Below, in pieces: positions 36,566 through 45,457 of a stretch of DNA of 64,000 bases. The translations under genes were made by a program, and so were the position numbers. This DNA comes from Alkalimonas cellulosilytica. Its GTDB lineage: Bacteria > Pseudomonadota > Gammaproteobacteria > Enterobacterales > Alteromonadaceae. Location of the stretch: contig NZ_JAUHLI010000016.1 in the NCBI RefSeq assembly GCF_036325985.1, forward strand, positions 1 through 64,000, written 5' to 3'. Positions within the stretch are counted from its first letter, which is position 1; each line of letters starts with the position of its first letter. Below the pieces are notes generated by a model. That model did no database searches and was not told the origin of the DNA. It worked only from the letters and a program-made list of their open reading frames with translations.

Positions 36566-37510
36566 TTATCCGGCTTGATTCTTAAGCCAATGGGAAAGTT
36601 GGCTGGCAGTGCTCGCAATCAGGCGATTGCGTGCAGCCCGGGTTGCCCAGGCCACATGGGGTGTTATCAGCAATCTGGAATGAGACTCTTGCAAAAGTGG
36701 GTGGGTGCTGGCCGGGGGTTCTTGTTCCAAGACATCCAGAGCTGCAGCATACAGCTTATTCCGCTGCAAAGCACTCAGTAGAGCAGCAGGCTCTATCAGG
36801 CCACCACGGGCGGTATTAATCAGTATGGCTGTTGGTTTTAACCAGGCTAACTGTTCAGCGCCAATCAGGTGGTGATTATCTGCTGTGAGTGGGCAGTGCA
36901 ACGACAGCACATCAGCTTGTTCCAGTGCTTGCCGAAAGGGGGTTCGCCCCGGACGGCAACTGGCAGCGTCTGGTCGCTCAGCAATACAGATCTGCATACC
37001 AAAAGCCCGGGCCAGCTGAGCTGTGGCCTGACCAAGGGCACCGTAACCGACGATGGTCATGGTTTGACCTGCCAATTCCTGCATTGGCTGCTCCAGCAGG
37101 CAAAAATGTGCGCTTTTGCTCCAGCTCCCTTGTTGGACACTCTGGTGATGCGCTGTGCATTGGTTGGTGAAATGCAGTAACAGGGCAAAGACATGTTGCG
37201 CTACTGAAGCGCTGGTATAGTTATCGACATTCTGAACCTTGATGTCTGCAGCGGTTGCTGCGGCCAGATCAATATTGTTGGTGCCGGTGGCAGTCACGGC
37301 GATATAACGTAGCTCGGGTAGTTGCCTGAGCACTGCGCTGTCTAGTACCACCTTATTAACGATAGCGATTTGGCAACCGTGCAACCTGGTCAACACTTGA
37401 TTAGGGCCTGTGTTGGGGTATAAGGTCAACTGCAGTGGTAATTGCTGCAATGGGCTTAGATCCGCATCGCCAACGGATCCTGCATCAAGATAAGCGGCGT
37501 TGTTGGTCAC
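36566..37510 (-). CDS. D-2-hydroxyacid dehydrogenase (glycerate dehydrogenase/hydroxypyruvate reductase type)
   Basis: A protein of about 314 residues of the D-isomer 2-hydroxyacid dehydrogenase family. The NAD-binding motif is IVGYGALGQATAQLARAFG; catalytic residues are Arg in NTARGG, Glu in LEQEPP and His in TPHVAW. The overall pattern resembles HprA, which reduces hydroxypyruvate to glycerate, but substrate specificity is inferred. GTG at 37510 is preferred because GAGG lies five bases upstream; an in-frame TTG at 37525 has no such site. Confidence 0.85.
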   Translation of the reverse strand: MTNNAAYLDAGSVGDADLSPLQQLPLQLTLYPNTGPNQVLTRLHGCQIAIVNKVVLDSAVLRQLPELRYIAVTATGTNNIDLAAATAADIKVQNVDNYTSASVAQHVFALLLHFTNQCTAHHQSVQQGSWSKSAHFCLLEQPMQELAGQTMTIVGYGALGQATAQLARAFGMQICIAERPDAASCRPGRTPFRQALEQADVLSLHCPLTADNHHLIGAEQLAWLKPTAILINTARGGLIEPAALLSALQRNKLYAAALDVLEQEPPASTHPLLQESHSRLLITPHVAWATRAARNRLIASTASQLSHWLKNQAG

Positions 37511-37613
37511 AAATGCCTCGTGCAATGATTGTTTGGCATGATCCTAACTGCTTTACCCACCGTAAGCTAGTATTGATGCAGAGTTTGATTTTTATGCAAC
37601 AACGGCGGCCCAG

Positions 37614-38525
37614 ATGCATAAAATGCTGGTTGATTTCTTGTACAACAGTGGCGATGGCTACGGTGTTTTTGATGCAAAAGACCAACTGGTATTTGCCAAC
37701 CCGGCATTAGCGGAGATTTTTGCCATTGAATTGGAGCAGCTCACAGGTATGAGTTTTGCTAACATTATCCGTCATTGCCATCAGCAAAAGTCAGGCTTAC
37801 TTATCGAAACCACCGATCTGGATGATTGGTTGTTGTACGCTGGTCAGCGTAGGCGCAGTGTGCCGTTTCGGATTTTTGAGGCGGATACTGTAACTGGTCA
37901 CTGGTATTTGATGTCGGAGCAATGCAATGCGCAAGGTGCCATTTTACTGCATGCAAAGGACATTACCGAGCAAAAGCGCCTGCAGTTCGCTCTGCAGCAA
38001 GCAGAGCAGCTGCTAAGAAACCAGGCCAACACCGATGTACTCACCGGCATAGCCAATCGGCGTTACTTTATGCAGCAGGCTGGCAAAGTCTTGAAACATC
38101 AGCAAAGAACTGGCGCCGCCTGTAGTTTATTGATGCTGGATATTGATCACTTCAAACAATTAAACGATGCTCATGGCCATTTGGCTGGCGACAAGGCCTT
38201 GCAGTTTATTTGCGAGCATATCCAGTCGCAATTGCGCAATTACGATTTATTTGCTCGCTACGGTGGTGAGGAGTTTGTCATTTTGCTGGCTGACATTGCA
38301 GCTACTGAGGCTGTACAAGTGGCCGAACGTATTCAGCAGCAGCTGGCATCCCATCCTATGAGTTATCGCACTAAGACACTACCGATTGAATTATCCGTTG
38401 GCATCGCGGAGCTTCAGCCTCAGCAAAGCCTGACTGAGTTGTTACAACATGCTGATAAAGCCTTGTATCAAGCGAAGGCTGCTGGCAGAAACTGCTGTAT
38501 CGTTGCCAAAACTTCTGCGTTATAA
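37614..38525 (+). CDS. PAS-GGDEF diguanylate cyclase
   Basis: A 303-residue soluble protein. An N-terminal PAS domain (about 8-120, with YGVFDAKDQLVFANPALAEIF) feeds a GGDEF domain (about 140-300). The active site is GGEEF at residues 217-221, with LTGIANRR and DIDHFKQLNDAHGH for metal and nucleotide binding. An allosteric I-site RNYD (208-211) lies exactly five residues before the active site, so product inhibition is expected. It should make c-di-GMP. The ATG at 37614 has only a weak ribosome-binding site; no other in-frame standard start exists before an upstream stop. Confidence 0.9.
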   Translation: MHKMLVDFLYNSGDGYGVFDAKDQLVFANPALAEIFAIELEQLTGMSFANIIRHCHQQKSGLLIETTDLDDWLLYAGQRRRSVPFRIFEADTVTGHWYLMSEQCNAQGAILLHAKDITEQKRLQFALQQAEQLLRNQANTDVLTGIANRRYFMQQAGKVLKHQQRTGAACSLLMLDIDHFKQLNDAHGHLAGDKALQFICEHIQSQLRNYDLFARYGGEEFVILLADIAATEAVQVAERIQQQLASHPMSYRTKTLPIELSVGIAELQPQQSLTELLQHADKALYQAKAAGRNCCIVAKTSAL

Positions 38526-38551
38526 TCCGTTTTTTTAATTAGGGTCTCCTT

Positions 38552-38779
38552 ATGTTCTCGGTGAAACTTCAGCCACTGATCTTTGCTTTTATTATGTCTG
38601 GCTTTATGGCTTTTTTAATGTCCGGTATTTTAACATTGCTCAATCTCGGCTGGTTTACCGGTTTTATGCAAACCTGGCTTAAAGCCTATCTGGTCGCCCA
38701 TGCCTGTGCTTTTCCACTGGTACTTATTTTTGCTCCGATTAGCCGTCGTTTAGCCGCTATGCTGGTTCGCCAGCCATAA
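38552..38779 (+). CDS. DUF2798 small membrane protein
   Basis: A 75-residue inner-membrane protein with two hydrophobic helices (about 8-30 and 42-65), matching DUF2798 in length and in the FAFIMSGFMAFLMSG pattern. Function unknown. It lies 26 bp after the diguanylate cyclase on the same strand, so cotranscription is possible, and is convergent with the haemoglobin operon. Confidence 0.75.
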   Translation: MFSVKLQPLIFAFIMSGFMAFLMSGILTLLNLGWFTGFMQTWLKAYLVAHACAFPLVLIFAPISRRLAAMLVRQP

Positions 38780-38788
38780 AACAACCAG

Positions 38789-39208
38789 CTAGCGACCTAC
38801 CACTTCCGGGTACATCGGTGCCAGTAGCGCCAGCAACTGGTTTTGTACACCATAAGGAATGCCCTCTTGCTGCATGGCACTGATCAGGTGATTAACCAAG
38901 CGATCAAAATCCCGGGTATTTAGGTTGAGGCCGGTATGGCTTTCTTCCATGGTGGCTCCGCTGTAGATGCAGGGACCGCCGGATAGCTCGCACAGTTGCT
39001 CAATCAATAAACGCCGGAAGCGTGGAATGTCGGTATCGCGAAAATGCTGCACGATCAATGGGTCATGCTCAATGTGATGCAGCAAGTGATCCGTAATTGC
39101 AGTGATGCCGGCTTCTTCGCCCAGTTGTTGATATAAGCTAGACTGAGGTGTCTGACTGCACGCTAACAGTAGCAGGGTCGAACTCAGTACAATAAGCAGT
39201 GACTTCAT
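38789..39208 (-). CDS. lipoprotein group 1 truncated haemoglobin
   Basis: A 139-residue protein made of a lipoprotein signal (MKSLLIVLSSTLLLLAC, Cys near residue 17) and a complete group 1 truncated globin of about 115 residues. The globin has the family block ELSGGPCIYSG and the proximal haem His in MEESHTGLNL. The lipid anchor places it on a periplasm-facing membrane, unlike most truncated globins, which are cytoplasmic. The ATG at 39208 shares a base with the DUF3034 stop (TAATG) and has AAGGAAG upstream. Roles in O2 or NO binding are inferred. Confidence 0.88.
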   Translation of the reverse strand: MKSLLIVLSSTLLLLACSQTPQSSLYQQLGEEAGITAITDHLLHHIEHDPLIVQHFRDTDIPRFRRLLIEQLCELSGGPCIYSGATMEESHTGLNLNTRDFDRLVNHLISAMQQEGIPYGVQNQLLALLAPMYPEVVGR

Positions 39209-40038
39209 TACCAGCTTCCTTCTAAAGCAAGATACCACCCTTGTTGCGAGGGCAGGCCAGCAATGTCGCCTAAATCGACATAAGCCGCGGTGACTGACAG
39301 ATTAGGGTTAACAAACCAGGCGACAAACACATCGCGCCAGTGCTGCTCATCGGCAAATGCCAGTCGATTTGGCTTTTGCTTAAATTCAACCCCTACGGCT
39401 AGCTGATGAGTGAGCAGCAGAGCTGCCGAGCCTTCAAACATCAATTGATGACGCTGATTCTCTGCGTTGCCAAAACCAAGCAAACCCGTCTGGTTGGCTT
39501 GAGTAGCCCGCACCGTGCCGTTTAGCAGCAAGTTACGGCCTGCAATGACATCCAGCCAGACCGTGCTGGCCGCCAGGTACAGATCAACGCCACTGCGGGA
39601 GCGGGCGCCCACCAGTGAGGGTAACTCAAAATCCTGATGATACTTGTATTGCAGGCCTACACTGATTTGTGGCAGCGAGGTATACAGCAGCTGTCCCGTC
39701 AGGCGGTATTTGATACCAACAATATCCTGGCGTAATTGTCCACCAATGGTATCAAGCTTGAACTGTTGTCTGGCATAAGAGAGCTCCCAGCGATTATCAA
39801 TACTTAACCCAACACCGGCTGAATGCAGGGTGAAATCATCAACACCGACCCGGCTGCCAAAAGCCTGTAAACTCCACTCATCATCACTGCCATAACCGTT
39901 GATCACGGCCCAGGGCACAATACCGCCACCAGCAGCCCCTTCAATGGTCGTTGCCCCTCCAGTAGCCAGTACCCGGCTGCCGGCCTGCACTGGCAGGGTT
40001 AGGAAAACAAGAAAACACCCGATCACTGCTTTGTTCAT
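39208..40038 (-). CDS. DUF3034 family outer-membrane barrel-like protein
   Basis: A 276-residue exported protein: signal peptide (about 1-19), then the family start SRVLATGGATTIEGAAGGGIVPWA and alternating beta strands ending in an aromatic residue (ALEGSW), typical of outer-membrane barrels. It fits DUF3034, whose function is not known. Its ATG overlaps the stop of the GGDEF-EAL gene (ATGA), and its stop overlaps the globin start, so it is coupled at both ends. Confidence 0.82.
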   Translation of the reverse strand: MNKAVIGCFLVFLTLPVQAGSRVLATGGATTIEGAAGGGIVPWAVINGYGSDDEWSLQAFGSRVGVDDFTLHSAGVGLSIDNRWELSYARQQFKLDTIGGQLRQDIVGIKYRLTGQLLYTSLPQISVGLQYKYHQDFELPSLVGARSRSGVDLYLAASTVWLDVIAGRNLLLNGTVRATQANQTGLLGFGNAENQRHQLMFEGSAALLLTHQLAVGVEFKQKPNRLAFADEQHWRDVFVAWFVNPNLSVTAAYVDLGDIAGLPSQQGWYLALEGSW

Positions 40039-42365
40039 GCACTGTCCTTTTGGAAATAGTTGGCAGCTGTGTGCTGAAATTGCTGCAGCCAGTTGGCAAA
40101 GTCAACGGCGGGCATAGGTTTAGCAAAATAATAGCCCTGAACGGTATCGCAACCAAGCACCTGCAATTTAGCAAGGCCTGCCCGGTTTTCCAGTCCTTCG
40201 GCGGTGATCTGAAACCCTAAGCCTTTGGCTAACCGACAGGCGGCTTCTACAATCAGTTCATCGTCGCTGTTGTGTTCAATGTCTTTGATAAAAGCCCGAT
40301 CAATTTTCACTTCATGCACCGGCAACAGCTTCAGATAGGCCAATGATGAATGGCCGGTACCAAAGTCATCGATCGCCAGCTCAATCCCAAGATCGGCCAG
40401 CTTACGCAGAATCCAAATGGCCCGCTCCGGGTTCTGCATCACGGCACCTTCGGTGACTTCCAATGCCAATATCTTAGGAGGCATTCTGGCCTGATCTAAC
40501 AGTTGTTGGATACGGGTTGGCAGTCGCTCATCGATCAGATCCACCGGCGAAAGATTCACTGCCAGCTTTAAACCTGGATGAGTGCTCTGCCACTGTGCAG
40601 CCTGCGCAATCACCCGGCTTAGCATCCAGTCGGTCACCAATTGAATATGGCCGCTGTGTTCGGCTAAGTGAATAAACTCATCCGGTGGGATAAACCCAAG
40701 ACTTGGATGCTGCCAGCGGATTAAAGCTTCAGCAGCATAGCAGCTTTTTTGCTGCAGTGAGACTTTGGGTTGATAGCAGATGCTGAGTTTATCTGTCGCA
40801 AGAGCCGCCGGCAAATCCTGAATAATGGTCAGCTCGCGAAGGTGGCGCTCATCCTGACCTGCCTGATAACCAGCCATACCCTCACTCAGTTGTTTAGCCG
40901 CAGCGCTGGCAATATCAACGCGGCGTAGCAAGGTACTGACTACCACTGGCTCTGTCTCATGCACAGCAAACTCATAATAGCCAAGAGAGAGTTGCAGGCT
41001 GATGGTGCTCTGTTGCAGTGGATAGGGTGCTTGCAGCGAAGCTATCCATTGGGTCAGTGTGGCGGGTAGCTCGTTGTACACTAATAAAAACTCATCACCG
41101 CCAACCCGAGCGCTGAACAGTGGCGGTGGCTCAAGTTGCCTGATGCGATCTGCCAGCCGTTGCAGCAGTTGATCACCCGTATCCAGGCCAAAGGCATCGT
41201 TCAGATGTCGGAAGTTTCGGATGTTCAGCAGCTGCAAGACGCCAGCATGCTCGCTGGCGTAACGTTGTAACCAGCATTCAGCCGCACTTCGGTTGTACAG
41301 GCCGGTGAGTGGGTCTCGCTCGGCCTGCTCAATCAGTAAACGCTCCCGCTCGGCCAGCCGTTGCTGCATCTGGCTCAGGGTTTTACTAAGTACTCCCACT
41401 TCACCCTGAGCTTGCGGCAAAGTGCTGGTGGTTTTACCTTCTCCCAACTGTCTGGCAAAGTTGGTCAGTGTTTGCAATGGTTCTGTAATGCTTCGGCCCA
41501 GCCAAAAAGCAACCAGTAAGGCTATGGTTAAAGCAACACCAAAGATCCCGAGCAGCTGACTGCGCATGCTCTGGTAATTTTGCAGCCAGCGACTGTTTGG
41601 TAAATGCAATAAGGCCCACAGCCCTGTTTCTTCCAGTGGCCGGCTTAACGTCAGGTAACGCTGATCTTCGCTGGCAGAGGGCTCATCGGTTAAGGCGGTT
41701 AAAGCCTGGTTATGGGGCAATAAGGCTGCCAGGCTTTGCTGGCCCAAGGTGGAGGTGAGTAGGCGTAGATCCTGTCCGGCCTGGTGCTGGACAAAACTGA
41801 TATCCAGACCGGTGATGGCTTTTAACTGCAAAGCCAGGGCATCGTCCAACACAAAGCCCATACCCACCCAGGCAATAACATTCGGTGCCCGTACTGGGAC
41901 CAGAACCAACTGATAGGCTTGGCCTGCCAGCGGTAAAATGCTGCTGTGAAGGCCAGCAAGGGCTTGCTGGCCTGACTGCAACAGTGCACTGAGCTGGTGT
42001 TCGGTCAGCTCATCGCGGGTACTGGCCAGTAAGTCGCCTTGCGGACTGAGTAGTACCACCAATTGTGCATCAATCCGGCTGCCATGGTTTTCCAGCACCG
42101 ATTGAATGGTGGCCGACTCGGATGTGGCTACCGCCTGACGAAAACCAAAATCTGCCGCCAATACCTGTACCGATTGGCCAAGCTGGACAGATCGGTCGGC
42201 CAGTAATTGGCTGAACACATTGGCACCAACCTGCAATACCTGATGTGCTTGCTGCTGACTGTCTTGTTTCATGGCAGTCAGACTGGCCAGTGCAGTGGCC
42301 AGTGCCAGCAGGCCAAGCAGCGTGATAATAACCAGCAGTAAGCGATGACGTAACGAATTGAGCAT
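40035..42365 (-). CDS. membrane GGDEF-EAL c-di-GMP protein with extracytoplasmic sensor
   Basis: A 776-residue protein. TM1 lies at about 5-28, a periplasmic sensor of about 240 residues follows, then TM2 near 270-290 and HAMP. The GGDEF domain keeps its signature (ARVGGDEFLLVY) but has no RxxD I-site. The EAL domain is complete by eye: AEALIRW, VNLSP, LEVTEG, DDFGTGHSSL and TAEGLE. Phosphodiesterase activity is expected; cyclase activity is possible. The ATG at 42365 is chosen because TM1 follows directly. Second gene of the four-gene operon, 10 bp after the cupredoxin-like gene. Confidence 0.88.
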   Translation of the reverse strand: MLNSLRHRLLLVIITLLGLLALATALASLTAMKQDSQQQAHQVLQVGANVFSQLLADRSVQLGQSVQVLAADFGFRQAVATSESATIQSVLENHGSRIDAQLVVLLSPQGDLLASTRDELTEHQLSALLQSGQQALAGLHSSILPLAGQAYQLVLVPVRAPNVIAWVGMGFVLDDALALQLKAITGLDISFVQHQAGQDLRLLTSTLGQQSLAALLPHNQALTALTDEPSASEDQRYLTLSRPLEETGLWALLHLPNSRWLQNYQSMRSQLLGIFGVALTIALLVAFWLGRSITEPLQTLTNFARQLGEGKTTSTLPQAQGEVGVLSKTLSQMQQRLAERERLLIEQAERDPLTGLYNRSAAECWLQRYASEHAGVLQLLNIRNFRHLNDAFGLDTGDQLLQRLADRIRQLEPPPLFSARVGGDEFLLVYNELPATLTQWIASLQAPYPLQQSTISLQLSLGYYEFAVHETEPVVVSTLLRRVDIASAAAKQLSEGMAGYQAGQDERHLRELTIIQDLPAALATDKLSICYQPKVSLQQKSCYAAEALIRWQHPSLGFIPPDEFIHLAEHSGHIQLVTDWMLSRVIAQAAQWQSTHPGLKLAVNLSPVDLIDERLPTRIQQLLDQARMPPKILALEVTEGAVMQNPERAIWILRKLADLGIELAIDDFGTGHSSLAYLKLLPVHEVKIDRAFIKDIEHNSDDELIVEAACRLAKGLGFQITAEGLENRAGLAKLQVLGCDTVQGYYFAKPMPAVDFANWLQQFQHTAANYFQKDSA

Positions 42366-42375
42366 GGGTGATCGC

Positions 42376-43023
42376 CTAGGAGCCAAAACCACGTTGTGGG
42401 GTGGGTTGCTTCGGCCGGTGTTGGACCTCCACGGCAAACTGCAGCTGGGCAGAGCCACCATCGTAGCTGAGCTCTTTCGGCATCCATTCCTGTTGCTGGA
42501 ATGGATGCCAAATAGTTAGTTGATAACGTCCTTCAGTCAACTGATGAAATTGCACCAGGCCCGCCTTATCGCTGACCGCTAGCAGCGGACTCTCACTAAT
42601 AAACACATAAGCTTCCATGTAGTCATGGATATTGCAGCCAAGAGCGACAATACCAGCTTTATCAAACAGCACTGGTTGTTCGGGACGATCATGGTAGAGC
42701 TGAATTTCAAACACTTTCGCCGCTGAAAAGGAATACACATGGTGACGGGTTCTGTCCAGATTGGGAAAATCGACTTCGGTGCCCACCTGAACTGCGGATA
42801 CAAAAGGCACAAAGTTCAATCCCTGTTGGCGGATAGTGGCCTGTAATGTTGGTGACAGGCTGGTTGATGGTTGGTGGTCCAGTGGAATGAGCTCTACCAC
42901 GGCATCATCCAGTGGCTGACCATCTTGGTCCTGGATAAAGAATTGCCACGAGTTGGCAGTTGCATTCAAGCTGATGAAACTGCAAAGTAAACAGAGTGTG
43001 GTCCAGCCAACAGATAATGTCAT
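42376..43023 (-). CDS. exported cupredoxin-like protein (annotated elsewhere as methylamine utilisation protein)
   Basis: A 215-residue exported protein with a signal peptide (about 1-24). A plastocyanin-like domain holds candidate type 1 copper ligands: His in RTRHHVYSFS and the Cys, His, Met set of LGCNIHDYMEAY. The second half (after about residue 140) looks like a carboxypeptidase-regulatory-like beta domain (DKAGLVQFHQLTEGRYQLTIWHP). Homologues are often labelled methylamine utilisation protein, but no other methylamine gene is near, so I would not infer that pathway. First gene of the operon. Confidence 0.78.
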   Translation of the reverse strand: MTLSVGWTTLCLLCSFISLNATANSWQFFIQDQDGQPLDDAVVELIPLDHQPSTSLSPTLQATIRQQGLNFVPFVSAVQVGTEVDFPNLDRTRHHVYSFSAAKVFEIQLYHDRPEQPVLFDKAGIVALGCNIHDYMEAYVFISESPLLAVSDKAGLVQFHQLTEGRYQLTIWHPFQQQEWMPKELSYDGGSAQLQFAVEVQHRPKQPTPQRGFGS

Positions 43024-43138
43024 AGCAAGCAGCCCCGGGTCAGTCTATGACACAAAGTCGGTATTTTTGTGTCTCTAGTAACCTTAGCAAGGTGTTGGGG
43101 TGGACTCAATCATTATTAACAAGTTGCAAGGGTATTGG

Positions 43139-45418
43139 ATGCATCAAACAAGAGTGTGGAGCGGCTGGTTGAGTGGCTGTGTACTTAGTGCCTGGACATT
43201 AGCAGGTATTGCTGAGCCCCGCTTAGATCCTCAACCATGCGACATGGTGATCGATCGCCCCTGTGTAGCTTTGGTATTGGGTGGGGGGGGCGCCCGCGGC
43301 GGCGCCCATCTGGGTGTGATCCGTTACCTGGAAGAGCAGCAAATTCCGGTCGATCTGGTCGTTGGTACCAGCATCGGTGCCTTTGTCGGCGGTTTGTATG
43401 CCAGCGGCAAAAGTCCTGCTCAGATTGAGGATATTTTAACCGGTCTACCCTGGAGTGAAGGCTTTCAGGACCGGGTGCAGCGGCATGAGATGCCATCACG
43501 ACGCAAACAACAGCGTGATGCTTACCCGATCCAGCTGGAGTTAGGGGTGCGGCTCGATGGGGTGCATCTGCCCAAAGGAGTACTGCATGGTCAGGCCATG
43601 GCTGAATTGCTGCAACGGGCTTATGGCCTGCAGGCCAATCAACTGGATTTTAATGAATTGGCTATTCCATTTCGGGCGGTGGCGGCTGATTTAGTCAGTG
43701 GTGAGGCGGTGGTGCTGGCTGAGGGCAGCTTGCTTCAGGCTGTGCAGGCTTCGATGTCCATTCCCGGCGTGGTCAGTCCGCTCGAAATCAATCAGCGCAT
43801 CCTGGTGGATGGAGGCGTTGCCAACAACTTACCGGTAGATGTAGCCAAAGCGCTCGGCGCTGAGCGGATTATCGCGGTCAGCATTGATGCCCCTTTGCTG
43901 CAAAAAGACGATCTGACCGATGCGTTTAGTGTCTCCGAACAGTTGACCAACTTTTTGGTTCGACGGGGACTGGCCGTGCAGCTGGCCTTATTATCCGAAC
44001 ACGATATCTTACTGCAGCCAGAGCTAAGCGGCATTGGCACACTGGACTTTGAGCGTCTAATGGTAGGAGCCGGGATTGGCTATCAGACAGCCGCTGCAGT
44101 TCCTGCTTTGCAGCAGTTGTCGGTACCGGCAGAAGCATACCATCAATGGCTGTTAACGCATCGCTTATCCGAGAATCCTGAGCAACCCATTGATCGGATT
44201 GTGCTACACAATCAATCCACACTGGCGGATAGTATGCTGCTGAAGCGACTGGGCATTGAACCGGGAGATATTTACGATAGCCAGGTGGTGGAAAAAGGTA
44301 TCCGGCGTTTGTATGGTCTGGATGTATTTGAGCGGGTGTCACAGCAGCTCACTATTCTGGACGATGACAGCACCGAGTTGCAGGTGCTGGTGCAGGAGAA
44401 AAGTTGGGGGCCAGGCTATCTGAATTTTCGCCTGCGCTTTGAGGATGACTTTCAGAATAAACATCATTACCAGCTGGGCGCCAGTTATCTGTATACCAAT
44501 TTGAGTCCGCTTGGTGCCGAGTGGTATTCAGAGCTTGGCATAGGCAGTGATAAGCTCATCAGCACAGAGCTGTACTGGCCTGTGATAAGTCCGGCTACGT
44601 TTGTCAGTGGCAAATTGGCGGCATTCAGTGAGCGCCAGGTGCTGGAGGATGAAAATCGGCGTTCGTTGGGTGATTTGAATCACAGTGAGTTTATCAGCAC
44701 CATGCTGGCAGGTTGGCATCCCAGTGATCATCTTACTGTCGCCAGTGGCTGGACCAGGCGTGTGGGGCGTTACCGTGCTCCGGGTTCGCTCAGTGATCCG
44801 GTGGCTGGTCAGCGTATTTCCTATCAACGGCATGGCCCTGTGCTGCAGGGGCGCTGGGATACATTGGATAACATCAACTTCCCAGGTCGGGGTATCCGGC
44901 TTCACTCAGAAGTGCAATGGTTGCAGGATCGATCCGGCGCTGAGCGTGGCAGCAGTCGCACTCTGAGCCTGGATGTACTGGCAGCCAAAGGTTGGCAGGC
45001 GCATCGGCTGCATAGCCGCTGGCGCTGGCAGCGGTATCGTAGTGATGACCCTGCGCTGATTCTGGAGCAGTTTAGTCTGGGCGGTTTTTTAAATCTGTCT
45101 GGTTACCCTCATCAGTATTTGTATGGCAGTACCGTCAGCTTTGGCAGCCTGGTTTACCAGTATCAACTGACGCAACCGCAGTTGTCGTTTTTAAATATGC
45201 CCTGGTATATCGGTGGCTCGATTGAGCGGGGCCGGGTGCAGGATGATTTATTGAATCTGAATCAGGCACAGCAAACCGACACCTGGCTTTGGGCTGGCAG
45301 CCTGTTTCTGGGCTGGGATAGTCCGCTTGGTCCCTTGTTCTTTGGCTATGGCCGCGCCCAAAGTGATGAGCGCAGCCAGACTGAATCTTGGTACTTGTCG
45401 TTAGGACATCACTTCTAA
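43139..45418 (+). CDS. patatin-like phospholipase with POTRA and outer-membrane barrel (type Vd, PlpD-like)
   Basis: A 759-residue protein. A signal peptide is followed by a patatin domain (about 45-330) with oxyanion loop GGGGARGGAHLG, nucleophile elbow GTSIG and catalytic Asp in DGGVANN. A POTRA domain (about 350-420) and a C-terminal 16-strand BamA/TamA-type barrel ending in LSLGHHF follow. The layout equals PlpD of Pseudomonas, a type Vd autotransporter that exports its own lipase domain. ATG at 43139 has AAGGG seven bases upstream and starts the signal peptide; an in-frame GTG at 43100 is the alternative. Confidence 0.9.
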   Translation: MHQTRVWSGWLSGCVLSAWTLAGIAEPRLDPQPCDMVIDRPCVALVLGGGGARGGAHLGVIRYLEEQQIPVDLVVGTSIGAFVGGLYASGKSPAQIEDILTGLPWSEGFQDRVQRHEMPSRRKQQRDAYPIQLELGVRLDGVHLPKGVLHGQAMAELLQRAYGLQANQLDFNELAIPFRAVAADLVSGEAVVLAEGSLLQAVQASMSIPGVVSPLEINQRILVDGGVANNLPVDVAKALGAERIIAVSIDAPLLQKDDLTDAFSVSEQLTNFLVRRGLAVQLALLSEHDILLQPELSGIGTLDFERLMVGAGIGYQTAAAVPALQQLSVPAEAYHQWLLTHRLSENPEQPIDRIVLHNQSTLADSMLLKRLGIEPGDIYDSQVVEKGIRRLYGLDVFERVSQQLTILDDDSTELQVLVQEKSWGPGYLNFRLRFEDDFQNKHHYQLGASYLYTNLSPLGAEWYSELGIGSDKLISTELYWPVISPATFVSGKLAAFSERQVLEDENRRSLGDLNHSEFISTMLAGWHPSDHLTVASGWTRRVGRYRAPGSLSDPVAGQRISYQRHGPVLQGRWDTLDNINFPGRGIRLHSEVQWLQDRSGAERGSSRTLSLDVLAAKGWQAHRLHSRWRWQRYRSDDPALILEQFSLGGFLNLSGYPHQYLYGSTVSFGSLVYQYQLTQPQLSFLNMPWYIGGSIERGRVQDDLLNLNQAQQTDTWLWAGSLFLGWDSPLGPLFFGYGRAQSDERSQTESWYLSLGHHF

Positions 45419-45432
45419 TGATGTATCCACTG

Positions 45433-45452
45433 GCGGTGCTTCCATGCACCGC
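45433..45452. terminator. possible bidirectional terminator hairpin
   Basis: A perfect inverted repeat GCGGTGC (45433-45439) and GCACCGC (45446-45452) with a six-base loop lies between the convergent patatin and peptidase genes. There is no T tract, so termination efficiency is uncertain. Confidence 0.4.
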
Positions 45453-45457
45453 TGGGG

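Noticed and set aside
42376..43023. Methylamine utilisation pathway
   Set aside because: Only one protein with that database-style label; no methylamine dehydrogenase, amicyanin or maturation genes are nearby.
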